Source of the DNA: Hydractinia symbiolongicarpus | Taxonomy: Eukaryota > Cnidaria > Hydrozoa > Anthoathecata > Hydractiniidae | Reading direction: 5' to 3' | DNA: 64,000 bases | NCBI RefSeq assembly: GCF_029227915.1 | Contig: NC_079881.1 | Location: 31,225,501 to 31,289,500, forward strand | Shown: positions 37,273 to 50,697 of the stretch, piece by piece | Position numbering within the stretch: position 1 is the stretch's first letter | Layout of the letters: every line of letters starts with the position of its first letter | The notes under the pieces: model-generated | Database searches by the model: none | The model's input: only the letters and a program-made list of their open reading frames with translations | Told to the model about the DNA's origin: nothing | Translations under genes and position numbers: made by a program

Positions 37273-37636
37273 AATTGAAGCGCTACCACAGTGCTCAGCG
37301 CAATCGCAATCGCATTTCAAATTAAGAAGAATGCTATTTCTTGGAGTCCACTTGTCTCACTTATAACACTTATAAGGTCAAAGTCCAACACCAGTTCAAT
37401 TTAGTACCACAGTCAATCGTTTCACTGTTAAAAGCGATGCAACCTAGTATTATCAAAAAAATATCGCTAAATACATGTTGGTACAAATATGTGACCCAAC
37501 CGTTGTAACTCAAACAGACTGACACCGTTAAAAAGTCAATGAAATGCAGTTTTTGAAACTGTCAATATTTCTTCAGCGCACGATAACGGCTAGGATTGGT
37601 CCCACAGTAAAGAATGACTTATTTACCTAAATCTTT
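37273..37636. repeat. 364-bp chimeric monomer
   Basis: The front half matches the 345-bp monomer at 35074 (GTGCTCAGCGCAATCGC). From about 37315 it matches the monomer at 35419 (ATAACACTTATAAGGTCAAA, TTTAGTACCACAG). The join lies in the shared CATTTCAAATTAAG tract. Confidence 0.82.
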
Positions 37637-38381
37637 AAATGAAGCGCTACCACAGCGCCCAGTGTAATCGCTGAGTTCCGGCAATCCCGTAAAAATAAGA
37701 AGAATGTTATTTCTTGGAGTCCAATTGTCTCATTTATCACATTTATCAGGTTACAGTCCAAAGCTAGTTCAATTAAGTCCCACAGTCAATCGTTTCATTG
37801 TTAAAAGCGATGCAACCAAGTAATATAAAAAAAATATCGCTAAATACATGTTGGTACGAATATGTGACAAAACCGTTGTAACTCAAACGGACTGACACCG
37901 TTAGAAAGTCAATGAAATGTAGTATTTGAAACTGTGGCTATCTCTTCAGCGCGCGATAACGGCTAGGATTGGTCCCGCAGTAAAAAATGACTTTTTTATC
38001 TTAATTTTTAATAGAAGCGCTACCACCGCCCCCAGTGCAATCGCTGAGTTTCCGCAATCATTTCAAATTAAGAAGCATGCTATTTCTTGGTGTCCACTTG
38101 TCTCACTTATTACATTTATCAGGTCACAGTGCAAAGTTAGTTCAATTAAGTCCCACAGTCAATCATTTCATTGTTAAAAGCGATGCAACCTAGTAATATC
38201 AGAAAATATCGCTAAACACATGTTGGTACGAATAGGTGACCCAACCGTTGTAACTCAAACGGACTGACACCGTTAGAAAGTCAATGAAATATAGTTTTTG
38301 AAACTCTGGCTATTTCTTCAGCGCGCGATAACGCCTAGAATTGGTCCTGCAGTAAAAAATGACTTTTTTATCTTAATTTCT
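37637..38381. repeat. Dimer duplicated at 1858-bp offset, copy 2, with chimeric end
   Basis: Matches 35779-36523 until about 38230. It then takes the ending of the monomer type at 36524 (AAATATAG, ACTCTGGC). The switch lies between AATAGGTG (about 38231) and GTTAGAAAG (about 38273), inside the CCGTT cluster. Confidence 0.78.
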
Positions 38382-39502
38382 ATTTGAAGCGCTACCACAG
38401 CGCCCAGTGCAATCGCTGAGTTTCGGCAATCATTTTAAATTAAGAAGAATGCTATTTCTTGGAGTCTACTTGTCTCACTTATAAACTTTATCAGGTCACA
38501 GTCCAAAGTTAGTTCAATTAAGTCCCACAGTCAATCGTTTCATTGTTAAAAGTGATGCAACCTAGTAATATCAAAAAAAAATATCGCTAAATACATGTTG
38601 GTACAAATATGTGACCCAACCGTTGTAACTCAAACGGACTGACACCGTTAGAAAGTCAATGAAATGTAGTTTTTAAAAATGGCAATATTTTTTCAGCCCG
38701 CGATAACGGCTAGGATTGGTCCCACAGTAAAAAATGACTTTTTTATCTAAATTTTTAATTGAAGCGCTACCACAACGCCCAGTGCAATCGCTGAGTTTCG
38801 GGAATCATTTCAAATTAAGAAGAATGCTATTTCTTGGAGTCCACTTGTCTCACTTATTACATTTATCACGTCACAGTCCAAAGTTAGTTCAATTAAGTCC
38901 CACAGTCAATCTTTTCATTGTTTAAAGCGATGCAACCAAGTAATATAAAAAAAATATCGCTAAATACATGTTGGTACGAATATGTGACCCAACCGTTGTA
39001 ACTCAAACGGACTGACACCGTTAGAAAGTCAATGAAATGTAGTTTTTGAAACTGTGGCTATTTCTTCAGCGCGCGATAACGCCTTGGATTGGTCCCGCAG
39101 TAAAAAATGACTTTTTTATCTTAATTTTCAATTGAAGCGCTACCACAGCGCCCAGTGTAATCGCTGAGTTCCGGCAATCATGTCAAATTGAGAAGAATAT
39201 TATTTCTTGGAGTCCAATTTTCTCATTTATCAAATTTATTAGTTCACAGTCCAAAGTTTGTTCAATTAAGTCCCACAGTCAATCTTTTCATTGTTAAAAG
39301 CAATGCAACCAAGTAATATAAAAAAAATATCGCTAAATACATGTTGGTACGAATATGTGACCCAACCGTTTTGACTCAAACAGACTGACACCGTTAGAAA
39401 GTCAATGAAATGTAGTTTTTGAAACAGTCAATATTTCTTCAGCGCGCGATAACGGCTAGGATTGGTCCTACAGTAAATAATGACTTATTTACCTAAATTT
39501 TT

Positions 39503-40247
39503 AAATGAAGTGCTACCACAGCGCCCAGTGTAATCGCTGAGTTCCGGCAATCCCGTAAAAATAAGAAGAATGTTATTTCTTGGAGTCCAATTGTCTCATT
39601 TATTACATTTATCAGGTCAGAGTCCAAAGTTAGTTCAATTAAGTCCCACAGTCAATCGTTTCATTGTTAAAAGCGATACAACCTAGTAGTATCAGAAAAA
39701 TATTGCTAAACAAATGTTGGTACGAATAGGTGACCCAACCGTTGTAACTCAAACGGACTGACACCGTTAAAAAGTCAATGAAATGTAGTTTTTGAAACTG
39801 TTGCTATTTCTTCAGCGCGCACTAACGGCTAGGATTGGTCCCACAGTAAAAAATGACTTATTAATCTAAATTTTTTAATGAAGCGCTACCACAGCGCTCA
39901 GTGTAATCGCTGAGTTCCAGAAATCATGTCAAATTGAGAAGAGTGTTATTTCTTGGAGTGCAATTTCCTCATTTATCAAATTTATTAGGTCACGGTCCAA
40001 AGTTAGTTCAATTAAGTCCCACAGTCAATCGTTTCATTGTTAAAAGCGATACAACCTAGTAGTATCAGAAAAATATCGCTAAACAAATGTTGGTACGAAT
40101 AGGTGACCCACCGTTGTAACTCAAACGGACTGACACCGTTAAAAAGTCAATGAAATGTAGCTTTTGAAACTGTTGCTATTTCTTCAGCGCGCAATAACGG
40201 CTAGGATTGGTCCCACAGTAAAGAATGACTTATTTACCTAAATCTTT
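39503..40247. repeat. Dimer shared with domain VI
   Basis: Monomers at 39503 and 39876 carry GATACAACCTAGTAG, CTAAACAAATGTTGG and CCAGAAATCATG. The same pair returns at 50325-51069 (offset 10822 bp), and its second member again at 52925, so one local pair was copied over more than 10 kb. Confidence 0.75.
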
Positions 40248-40620
40248 AAATGAAGCGCTACCACAGCGCCCAGTGTAATCGCTGAGTTCCGGCAATCCCG
40301 TAAAAATAACAAGAATGTTATTTCTTGGAGTCCAATTGTCTCATTTATCACATTTATCAGGTTACAGTCCAAAGCTAGTTCAATTAAGTCCCACAGTCAA
40401 TCGTTTCATTGTTAAAAGCGATGGAACCAAGTAATATAAAAAAAATATCGCTAAATACATGTTGGTACGAATATGTGACACAACCGTTGTAACTCAAACG
40501 GACTGACACCGTTAGAAAGTCAATTAAATGTAGTTTTTGAAACTGTGGCTATCTCTTCAGCGCGCGATAACGGTTAAAATTGGTCCCGCAGTAAAAAATG
40601 ACTTTTTTATCTTAATTTTT

Positions 40621-41739
40621 AATAGAAGCGCTACCACCGCGTCCAGTGCTATCGCTGAGTTTCCGCAATCATTTCAAATTAAGAAGCATGCTATTTCATG
40701 GTGACCACTTGTCTCACTTATTACATTTATCAGGTCACAGTGCAAAGTTAGTTCAATTAAGTCCCACAGTCAATCGTTTCATTGTTAAAAGCGATGCAAC
40801 CTAGTAATATCAGAAAATATCGCTAAACACATGTTGGTACGAATAGGTGACTCAACCGTTGTAACACAAACGGACTGACACCATTAAAAAGTCAATGAAA
40901 TCTAGTCTTTGAAACTGTCGCTATTTCTTCAGCGCGGGATAACGGCTAGGATTGGTCCCACAGTAAAAAATGACTTATTAATCTAAATTTTTTAATGAAG
41001 CGCTCCCACAGCGCCCAGTGTAATCGCTGAGTTCCGGCAATCATTTTAAATTAAGAAGAATGCTATTTCTTGGAGTCTACTTGTCTCACTTATAAACTTT
41101 ATCAGGTCACAGTCCAAAGTTAGTTCAATTAAGTCCCACAGTCAATCGTTTCATTGTTAAAAGCGATGCAACCTAGTAATATCAAAAAAAATATCGCTAA
41201 ATACATGTTGGTACAAATATGTGACCCAACCGTTGTAACTCAAACGGACTGACGCCGTTAGAAAGTCAATGAAATGTAGTTTTTGAAACTGTGGCTATTT
41301 CTTCAGCGCGCAATAACGCCTAGGATTGGTCCCGCAGTAAAAAATGACTTTTTTATCTTAATTTTTAATTTAAGCGCTACCACAGCGCCCAGTGTAATCG
41401 CTGAGTTCCGGCAATCATGTCAAATTGGGAAGAATATTATTTCTTGGAGTCCAATTTTCTCATTCATCAAATTTATTAGTTCACAGTCCAAAGTTTGTTC
41501 AATTAAGTCCCACAGTCAATCGTTTCATTGTTAAAAGCGATGCAACCAAGTAATATAAAAAAAATATCGCTAAATACATGTTGGTACGAATATGTGACAC
41601 AACCGTTGTAACTCAAACGGACTGACACCGTTAGAAAGTCAATTAAATGTAGTTTTTGAAACTGTGGCTATCTCTTCAGCGCGCGATAACGGTTAATATT
41701 GGTCCCGCAGTAAAAAATGACTTTTTTATCTTAATTTTT
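40621..41739. repeat. HOR unit, 3-mer of 1119 bp, copy 1
   Basis: Monomers at 40621 (AATAGAAGCG), 40993 (GCTCCCAC) and 41367 (GGGAAGAATATT). The first two and the front of the third recur at 41740, 42112 and 42486. Confidence 0.8.
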
Positions 41740-42857
41740 AATAGAAGCGCTACCACCGCGTCCAGTGCAATCGCTGAGTTTCCGCAATCATTTCAAATTA
41801 AGAAGCATGCTATTTCATGGTGTCCACTTGTCTCACTTATTACATTTATCAGGTCACAGTGCAAAGTTAGTTCAATTAAGTCCCACAGTCAATCGTTTCA
41901 TTGTTAAAAGCGATGCAACCTAGTAATATCAGAAAATATCGCTAAACACATGTTGGTACGAATAGGTGACCCAACCGTTGTAACACAAACGGACTGACAC
42001 CATTAAAAAGTCAATGAAATCTAGTCTTTGAAACTGTCGCTATTTCTTCAGCGCGGGATAACGGCTAGGATTGGTCCCACAGTAAAAAATGACTTATTAA
42101 TCTAAATTTTTTAATGAAGCGCTCCCACAGCGCCCAGTGTAATCGCTGAGTTCCGGCAATCATTTTAAATTAAGAAGAATGCTATTTCTTGGAGTCTACT
42201 TGTCTCACTTATAAACTTTATCAGGTCACAGTCCAAAGTTAGTTCAATTAAGTCCCACAGTCAATCGTTTCATTGTTAAAAGCGATGCAACCTAGTAATA
42301 TCAAAAAAAATATCGCTAAATACATGTTGGTACAAATATGTGACCCAACCGTTGTAACTCAAACGGACTGACGCCGTTAGAAAGTCAATGAAATGTAGTT
42401 TTTGAAACTGTGGCTATTTCTTCAGCGCGCGATAACGCCTAGGATTGGTCCCGCAGTAAAAAATGACTTTTTTATCTTAATTTTTAATTGAAGCGCTACC
42501 ACAGCGCCCAGTGTAATCGCTGAGTTCCGGCAATCATGTCAAATTGAAAAGAATATTATTTCTTGGAGTCCAATTTTTTCATTCATCAAATTTATTAGTT
42601 CACAGTGCAAAGTTAGTTCAATTAAGTCCCACAGTCAATCGTTTCATTGTTAAAAGCGATGCAACCTAGTAATATCAGAAAATATCGCTAAACACATGTT
42701 GGTACGAATAGGTGACCCAACCGTTGTAACACAAACGGACTGACACCATTAAAAAGTCAATGAAATCTAGTCTTTGAAACTGTCGCTATTTCTTCAGCGC
42801 GGGATAACGGCTAGGATTGGTCCCACAGTAAAAAATGACTTATTAATCTAAATTTTT
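41740..42857. repeat. HOR unit, 3-mer of 1118 bp, copy 2, chimeric third monomer
   Basis: The third monomer (42486) starts like 41367 and switches near 42606 (TTCACAGTGCAAAG) to the ending of the 41740 type (CAGAAAATATCGC, CTAGTCTTTG, GGGATAACGG). Confidence 0.8.
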
Positions 42858-43978
42858 TAATGAAGCGCTCCCACAGCGCCCAGTGTAATCGCTGAGTTCC
42901 GGCAATCATTTTAAATTAAGAAGAATGCTATTTCTTGGAGTCTACTTGTCTCACTTATAAACTTTATCAGGTCACAGTCCAAAGTTAGTTCAATTAAGTC
43001 CCACAGTCAATCGTTTCATTGTTAAAAGCGATGCAACCTAGTAATATCAAAAAAAATATCGCTAAATACATGTTGGTACAAATATGTGACCCAACCGTTG
43101 TAACTCAAACGGACTGACGCCGTTAGAAAGTCAATGAAATGTAGTTTTTGAAACTGTGGCTATTTCTTCAGCGCGCGATAACGCCTAGGATTGGTCCCGC
43201 AGTAAAAAATGACTTTTTTATCTTAATTTTTAATTGAAGCGCTACCACAGCGCCCAGTGTAATCGCTGAGTTCCGGCAATCATGTCAAATTGAAAAGAAT
43301 ATTATTTCTTGGAGTCCAATTTTCTCATTCATCAAATTTATTAGTTCACAGTCCAAAGTTTGTTCAATTAAGTCCCACAGTCAATCTTTTCATTGTTAAA
43401 AGCGATGCAACCAAGTAATATAAAAAAAATATCGCTAAATACATGTTGGTACGAATATGTGACCCAACCGTTTTAACTCAAACAGACTGACACCGTTAGA
43501 AAGTCAATGAAATGTAGTTTTTGAAACAGTCAATATTTCTTCAGCGCGCGATAACGGCTAGGATTGGTCCCACAGTAAAGAATGACTTATTTACCTAAAT
43601 TTTTAAATGAAGTGCTACCACAACGCCCAGTGTAATCGCTGAGTTCCGGCAATCCCGTAAAAATAAGAAGAATGTTATTTCTTGGAGTCCAATTGTCTCA
43701 TTTATTACATTTATCAGGTCAGAGTCCAAAGTTAGTTCAATTAAGTCCCACAGTCAATCGTTTCATTGTTAAAAGCGATGCAACCTAGTAATATCAAAAA
43801 AAATATCGCTAAATACATGTTGGTACAAATATGTGACCCAACCGTTGTAACTCAAACGGACTGACGCCGTTAGAAAGTCAATGAAATGTAGTTTTTGAAA
43901 CTGTGGCTATTTCTTCAGCGCGCGATAACGCCTAGGATTGGTCCCGCAGTAAAAAATGACTTTTTTATCTTAATTTTT
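42112..43978. repeat. 5-monomer block of the 2239-bp HOR, copy 1
   Basis: Monomers at 42112, 42486, 42858, 43232 and 43605 recur in order at 44351, 44725, 45097, 45471 and 45844 at a constant offset of 2239 bp. The sixth monomer of the period (43979) is chimeric, switching near 44095 at GGTCACAGTCCAAAG. Confidence 0.85.
43204..43233. other. Phased A/T tracts (example copy)
   Basis: A6, T6 and T5 runs follow each other at about one helical turn (centres roughly 10 and 11-12 bp apart) in the tail of the monomer. The pattern is present in most monomers with the GACTTTTTTATC tail and predicts curved DNA. Confidence 0.5.
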
Positions 43979-44350
43979 AATTGAAGCGCTACCACAGCGC
44001 CCAGTGTAATCGCTGAGTTCCGGCAATCATGTCAAATTGAGAAGAATATTATTTCTTGGAGTCCAATTTTCTCATTTATCAAATTTATTAGGTCACAGTC
44101 CAAAGTTAGTTCAATTAAGTCCCACAGTCAATCGTTTCATTGTTAAAAGCGATGCAACCTAGTAATATCAGAAAATATCGCTAAACACATGTTGGTACGA
44201 ATAGGTGACCCAACCGTTGTAACACAAACGGACTGACACCATTAAAAAGTCAATGAAATCTAGTCTTTGAAACTGTCGCTATTTCTTCAGCGCGGGATAA
44301 CGGCTAGGATTGGTCCCACAGTAAAAAATGACTTATTAATCTAAATTTTT

Positions 44351-46218
44351 TAATGAAGCGCTCCCACAGCGCCCAGTGTAATCGCTGAGTTCCGGCAATC
44401 ATTTTAAATTAAGAAGAATGCTATTTCTTGGAGTCTACTTGTCTCACTTATAAACTTTATCAGGTCACAGTCCAAAGTTAGTTCAATTAAGTCCCACAGT
44501 CAATCGTTTCATTGTTAAAAGCGATGCAACCTAGTAATATCAAAAAAAATATCGCTAAATACATGTTGGTACAAATATGTGACCCAACCGTTGTAACTCA
44601 AACGGACTGACGCCGTTAGAAAGTCAATGAAATGTAGTTTTTGAAACTGTGGCTATTTCTTCAGCGCGCGATAACGCCTAGGATTGGTCCCGCAGTAAAA
44701 AATGACTTTTTTATCTTAATTTTTAATTGAAGCGCTACCACAGCGCCCAGTGTAATCGCTGAGTTCCGGCAATCATGTCAAATTGAAAAGAATATTATTT
44801 CTTGGAGTCCAATTTTTTCATTCATCAAATTTATTAGTTCACAGTGCAAAGTTAGTTCAATTAAGTCCCACAGTCAATCGTTTCATTGTTAAAAGCGATG
44901 CAACCTAGTAATATCAGAAAATATCGCTAAACACATGTTGGTACGAATAGGTGACCCAACCGTTGTAACACAAACGGACTGACACCATTAAAAAGTCAAT
45001 GAAATCTAGTCTTTGAAACTGTCGCTATTTCTTCAGCGCGGGATAACGGCTAGGATTGGTCCCACAGTAAAAAATGACTTATTAATCTAAATTTTTTAAT
45101 GAAGCGCTCCCACAGCGCCCAGTGTAATCGCTGAGTTCCGGCAATCATTTTAAATTAAGAAGAATGCTATTTCTTGGAGTCTACTTGTCTCACTTATAAA
45201 CTTTATCAGGTCACAGTCCAAAGTTAGTTCAATTAAGTCCCACAGTCAATCGTTTCATTGTTAAAAGCGATGCAACCTAGTAATATCAAAAAAAATATCG
45301 CTAAATACATGTTGGTACAAATATGTGACCCAACCGTTGTAACTCAAACGGACTGACGCCGTTAGAAAGTCAATGAAATGTAGTTTTTGAAACTGTGGCT
45401 ATTTCTTCAGCGCGCGATAACGCCTAGGATTGGTCCCGCAGTAAAAAATGACTTTTTTATCTTAATTTTTAATTGAAGCGCTACCACAGCGTCCAGTGTA
45501 ATCGCTGAGTTCCGGCAATCATGTCAAATTGAAAAGAATATTATTTCTTGGAGTCCAATTTTCTCATTCATCAAATTTATTAGTTCACAGTCCAAAGTTT
45601 GTTCAATTAAGTCCCACAGTCAATCTTTTCATTGTTAAAAGCGATGCAACCAAGTAATATAAAAAAAATATCGCTAAATACATGTTGGTACGAATATGTG
45701 ACCCAACCGTTTTAACTCAAACAGACTGACACCGTTAGAAAGTCAATGAAATGTAGTTTTTGAAACAGTCAATATTTCTTCAGCGCGCGATAACGGCTAG
45801 GATTGGTCCCACAGTAAAGAATGACTTATTTACCTAAATTTTTAAATGAAGTGCTACCACAACGCCCAGTGTAATCGCTGAGTTCCGGCAATCCCGTAAA
45901 AATAAGAAGAATGTTATTTCTTGGAGTCCAATTGTCTCATTTATTACATTTATCAGGTCAGAGTCCAAAGTTAGTTCAATTAAGTCCCACAGTCAATCGT
46001 TTCATTGTTAAAAGCGATGCAACCTAGTAATATCAAAAAAAATATCGCTAAATACATGTTGGTACAAATATGTGACCCAACCGTTTTTAACTCAAACGGA
46101 CTGACGCCGTTAGAAAGTCAATGAAATGTAGTTTTTGAAACTGTGGCTATTTCTTCAGCGCGCGATAACGCCTAGGATTGGTCCCGCAGTAAAAAATGAC
46201 TTTTTTATCTTAATTTTT
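44351..46218. repeat. 5-monomer block of the 2239-bp HOR, copy 2
   Basis: Almost base-for-base match to 42112-43978. It has a private insertion (CCGTTTTTAACTC near 46082), so its last monomer is 375 bp. Confidence 0.85.
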
Positions 46219-47337
46219 AATTGAAGCGCTACCACAGCGCCCAGTGTAATCGCTGAGTTCCGGCAATCATGTCAAATTGAGAAGAATATTATTTCTTGGA
46301 GTCCAATTTTCTCATTTATCAAATTTATTAGGTCACAGTCCAAAGTTTGTTCAATTAAGTCCCACAGTCAATCTTTTCATTGTTAAAAGCGATGCAACCA
46401 AGTAATATAAAAAAAAATATCGCTAAATACATGTTGGTACGAATATGTGACCCAACCGTTTTGACTCAAACAGACTGACACCGTTAGAAAGTCAATGAAA
46501 TGTAGTTTTTGAAACAGTCAATATTTCTTCAGCGCGCGATAACGGCTAGGATTGGTCCCACAGTAAATAATGACTTATTTACCTAAATCTTTCAATGAAG
46601 CGCTACCACAGCGCCCAGTGTAATCGCTGAGTTCCGGCAATCCCGTAAAAATAAGAAGAATGTTATTTCTTGGAGTCCAATTGTCTCATTTATCACATTT
46701 ATCAGGTTACAGTCCAAAGCTATTTCAATTAAGTCCCACAGTCAATCGTTTCATTGTTAAAAGCGATGCAACCAAGTAATATAAAAAAAATATCGCTAAA
46801 TACATGTTGGTACGAATATGTGACCCAACCGTTGTAACTCAAACGGACTGACACCGGTAGAAAGTCAATGAAATGTAGTTTTTGAAACTGTGGCTATCTC
46901 TTCAGCGCGCGATAACGGTTAGAATTGGTCCCGCAGTAAAAAATGACTTTTTTATCTTAATTTTTAATAGAAGCGATACCCCGCGCCCAGTGCAATCGCT
47001 GAGTTTCCGCAATCATTTCAAATTAAGAAGCATGCTATTTCTTGGTGTCAGCTTGTCTCACTTATTACATTTATCAGGTCACAGTGCAAAGTTAGTTTAA
47101 TTAAGTCCCACAGTCAACCGTTTCATTGTTAAAAGCGATGCAACCAAGTAATATAAAAAAAATATCGCTAAATACATGTTGGTACGAATATGTGACCCAA
47201 CCGTTTTAACTCAAACAGACTGACACCGTTAGAAAGTCAATGAAATGTAGTTTTTGAAACAGTCAATATTTCTTCAGCGCGCGATAACGGCTAGGATTGG
47301 TCCCACAGTAAAGAATGACTTATTTACCTAAATTTTT
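45844..47337. repeat. HOR unit, 4-mer of 1494 bp, copy 1
   Basis: Monomers at 45844 (ACCACAACGCCC), 46219, 46593 (TTTCAATGAAGCG) and 46966 (GCGATACCCCGCG) recur at 47338, 47712, 48086 and 48459. The last monomer lacks part of the hairpin segment in both copies. Confidence 0.85.
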
Positions 47338-48829
47338 AAATGAAGTGCTACCACAACGCCCAGTGTAATCGCTGAGTTCCGGCAATCCCGTAAAAATAAG
47401 AAGAATGTTATTTCTTGGAGTCCAATTGTCTCATTTATTACATTTATCAGGTCAGAGTCCAAAGTTAGTTCAATTAAGTCCCACAGTCAATCGTTTCATT
47501 GTTAAAAGCGATGCAACCTAGTAATATCAAAAAAAATATCGCTAAATACATGTTGGTACAAATATGTGACCCAACCGTTGTAACTCAAACGGACTGACGC
47601 CGTTAGAAAGTCAATGAAATGTAGTTTTTGAAACTGTGGCTATTTCTTCAGCGCGCGATAACGCCTAGGATTGGTCCCGCAGTAAAAAATGACTTTTTTA
47701 TCTTAATTTTTAATTGAAGCGCTACCACAGCGCCCAGTGTAATCGCTGAGTTCCGGCAATCATGTCAAATTGAGAAGAATATTATTTCTTGGAGTCCAAT
47801 TTTCTCATTTATCAAATTTATTAGGTCACAGTCCAAAGTTTGTTCAATTAAGTCCCACAGTCAATCTTTTCATTGTTAAAAGCGATGCAACCAAGTAATA
47901 TAAAAAAAAATATCGCTAAATACATGTTGGTACGAATATGTGACCCAACCGTTTTGACTCAAACAGACTGACACCGTTAGAAAGTCAATGAAATGTAGTT
48001 TTTGAAACAGTCAATATTTCTTCAGCGCGCGATAACGGCTAGGATTGGTCCCACAGTAAATAATGACTTATTTACCTAAATCTTTCAATGAAGCGCTACC
48101 ACAGCGCCCAGTGTAATCGCTGAGTTCCGGCAATCCCGTAAAAATAAGAAGAATGTTATTTCTTGGAGTCCAATTGTCTCATTTATCACATTTATCAGGT
48201 TACAGTCCAAAGCTATTTCAATTAAGTCCCACAGTCAATCGTTTCATTGTTAAAAGCGATGCAACCAAGTAATATAAAAAAAATATCGCTAAATACATGT
48301 TGGTACGAATATGTGACCCAACCGTTGTAACTCAAACGGACTGACACCGGTAGAAAGTTAATGAAATGTAGTTTTTGAAACTGTGGCTATCTCTTCAGCG
48401 CGCGATAACGGTTAGAATTGGTCCCGCAGTAAAAAATGACTTTTTTATCTTAATTTTTAATAGAAGCGATACCCCGCGCCCAGTGCAATCGCTGAGTTTC
48501 CGCAATCATTTCAAATTAAGAAGCATGCTATTTCTTGGTGTCAGCTTGTCTCACTTATTACATTTATCAGGTCACAGTGCAAAGTTAGTTTAATTAAGTC
48601 CCACAGTCAACCGTTTCATTGTTAAAAGCGATGCAACCTAGTAATATCAGAAAATATCGCTAAACACATGTTGGTACGAATAGGTGACCCAACCGTTGTA
48701 ACTCAAACGGACTGACACCGTTAAAAAGTCAATGAAATCTAGTTTTTGAAACTGTCGCTATTTCTTCAGCGCGGGATAACGGCTAGGATTGGTCCCACAG
48801 TAAAAAATGACTTATTAATCTAAATTTTT
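47338..48829. repeat. HOR unit, 4-mer of 1492 bp, copy 2
   Basis: Matches 45844-47337 until the fourth monomer. At about 48645 that monomer takes a different second half (CAGAAAATATCGC, AATAGGTGACC) leading into the GCTCCCAC type at 48830. Confidence 0.83.
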
Positions 48830-50697
48830 TAATGAAGCGCTCCCACAGCGTCCAGTGTAATCGCTGAGTTCTGGCAATCATTTTAAATTAAAAAGAATGC
48901 TATTTCTTGGAGTCTACTTGTCTCACTTATAAACTTTATCAGGTCACAGTCCAAAGTTATTTCAATTAAGTCCCACAGTCAATCGTTTCATTGTTAAAAG
49001 CGATGCAACCTAGTAATGTCAAAAAAAATATCGCTAAATACATGTTGGTACAAATATGTGACCCAACCGTTGTAACTCAAACGGACTGACGCCGTTAGAA
49101 AGTCAATGAAATGTAGTTTTTGAAACTGTGGCTATTTCTTCAGCGCGCGATAACGCCTAGGATTGGTCCCGCAGTAAAAAATGACTTTTTTATCTTAATT
49201 TTTAATTGAAGCGCTACCACAGCGCCCAGTGTAATCGCTGAGTTCCGGCAATCATGTCAAATTGAGAAGAATATTATTTCTTGGAGTCCAATTTTCTGAT
49301 TTATCAAATTTATTAGTTCACAGTCCAAAGTTTGTTCAATTAAGTCCCACAGTCAATCTTTTCATTGTTAAAAGCGATGCAACCAAGTAATATAAAAAAA
49401 ATATCGCTAAATACATGTTGGTACGAATATGTGACCCAACCGTTTTAACTCAAACAGACTGACACCGTTAGAAAGTCAATGAAATGTAGTTTTTGAAACA
49501 GTCAATATTTCTTCAGCGCACGATAACGGCTAGGATTGGTCCCACAGTAAAGAATGACTTATTTACCTAAATTTTTAAATGAAGTGCTACCACAGCTCCC
49601 AGTGTAATCGCTGAGTTCCGGCAATCCCGTAAAAATAAGAAGAATGTTATTTCTTGGAGTCCAATTGTCTCATTTATTACATTAATCAGGTCAGAGTCCA
49701 AAGTTAGTTTAATTAAGTCCCACAGTCAATCGTTTCATTGTTAAAAGCGATGCAACCTAGTATTATCAAAAAAAATATCGCTAAATACATGTTGGTACAA
49801 ATATGTGACCCAACCGTTGTAACTCAAACGGACTGACGACGTTAGAAAGTCAATGAAATGTAGTTTTTGAAACTGTGGCTATTTCTTCAGCGCGCGAGAA
49901 CGCCTAGGATTGGTCCCGCAGTAAAAAATGACATTTTTATCTTAATTTATAATTGAAGCGCTACCACAGCGCCCAGTGTAATCGCTGAGTTCCGGCAATC
50001 ATGTCAAATTGAGAAAAATATTATTTCTTGGAGTCCACTTTTCTCATTTATCAAATTTATTAGGTCACAGTCCAAAGTTTGTTCAATTAAGTCCCACAAT
50101 CAATCTTTTCATTGTTAAAAGCGATGCAACCAAGTAATATAAAAAAAAATATCGCTAAATACATGTTGGTACGAATATGTGACCCAACCGTTTTGACTCA
50201 AACAGACTGACACCGTTAGAAAGTCAATGAAATGTAGTTTTTGAAACAGTCAATATTTCTTCAGCGCGCGATAACGGCTAGGATTGGTCCAACAGTAAAT
50301 AATGACTTATTTACCTAAATTTTTAAATGAAGTGCTACCACAGCGCCCAGTGTAATCGCTGAGTTCCGGCAATCCCGTAAAAATAAGAAGAATGTTATTT
50401 CTTGGAGTCCAATTGTCTCATTTATTACATTTATCAGGTCAGAGTCCAAAGTTAGTTCAATTAAGTCCCACAGTCAATCGTTTCATTGTTAAAAGCGATA
50501 CAACCTAGTAGTATCAGAAAAATATCGCTAAACAAATGTTGGTACGAATAGGTGACCCAACCGTTGTAACTCAAACGGACTGACACCGTTAAAAAGTCAA
50601 TGAAATGTAGTTTTTGAAACTGTTGCTATTTCTTCAGCGCGCAATAACGGCTAGGATTGGTCCCACAGTAAAAAATGATTTATTAATCTAAATTTTT

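Larger units (their letters stand above)
36152..50324. repeat. Satellite domain V: 38 monomers in overlapping 3-, 4- and 6-mers
   Basis: Starts: 36152, 36524, 36898, 37273, 37637, 38010, 38382, 38757, 39130, 39503, 39876, 40248, 40621, 40993, 41367, 41740, 42112, 42486, 42858, 43232, 43605, 43979, 44351, 44725, 45097, 45471, 45844, 46219, 46593, 46966, 47338, 47712, 48086, 48459, 48830, 49204, 49577, 49951. Markers are AATAGAAGCG with CCGCAATC; TAATGAAGCGCTCCCAC with GGAGTCTACTTG; and GAAGAATATTATTTC. 372- and 374-bp monomers often alternate. Confidence 0.9.

Noticed and set aside
36068-41907. 83-residue plus-strand open frames at 36068, 37926, 41283 and 41656
   Set aside because: They start in the GAAACTGTGGC segment of certain monomers and run through the repeat by chance. 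Most monomers are 373-374 bp, not a multiple of three, so the frame is not kept from one monomer to the next. No recognisable protein family.
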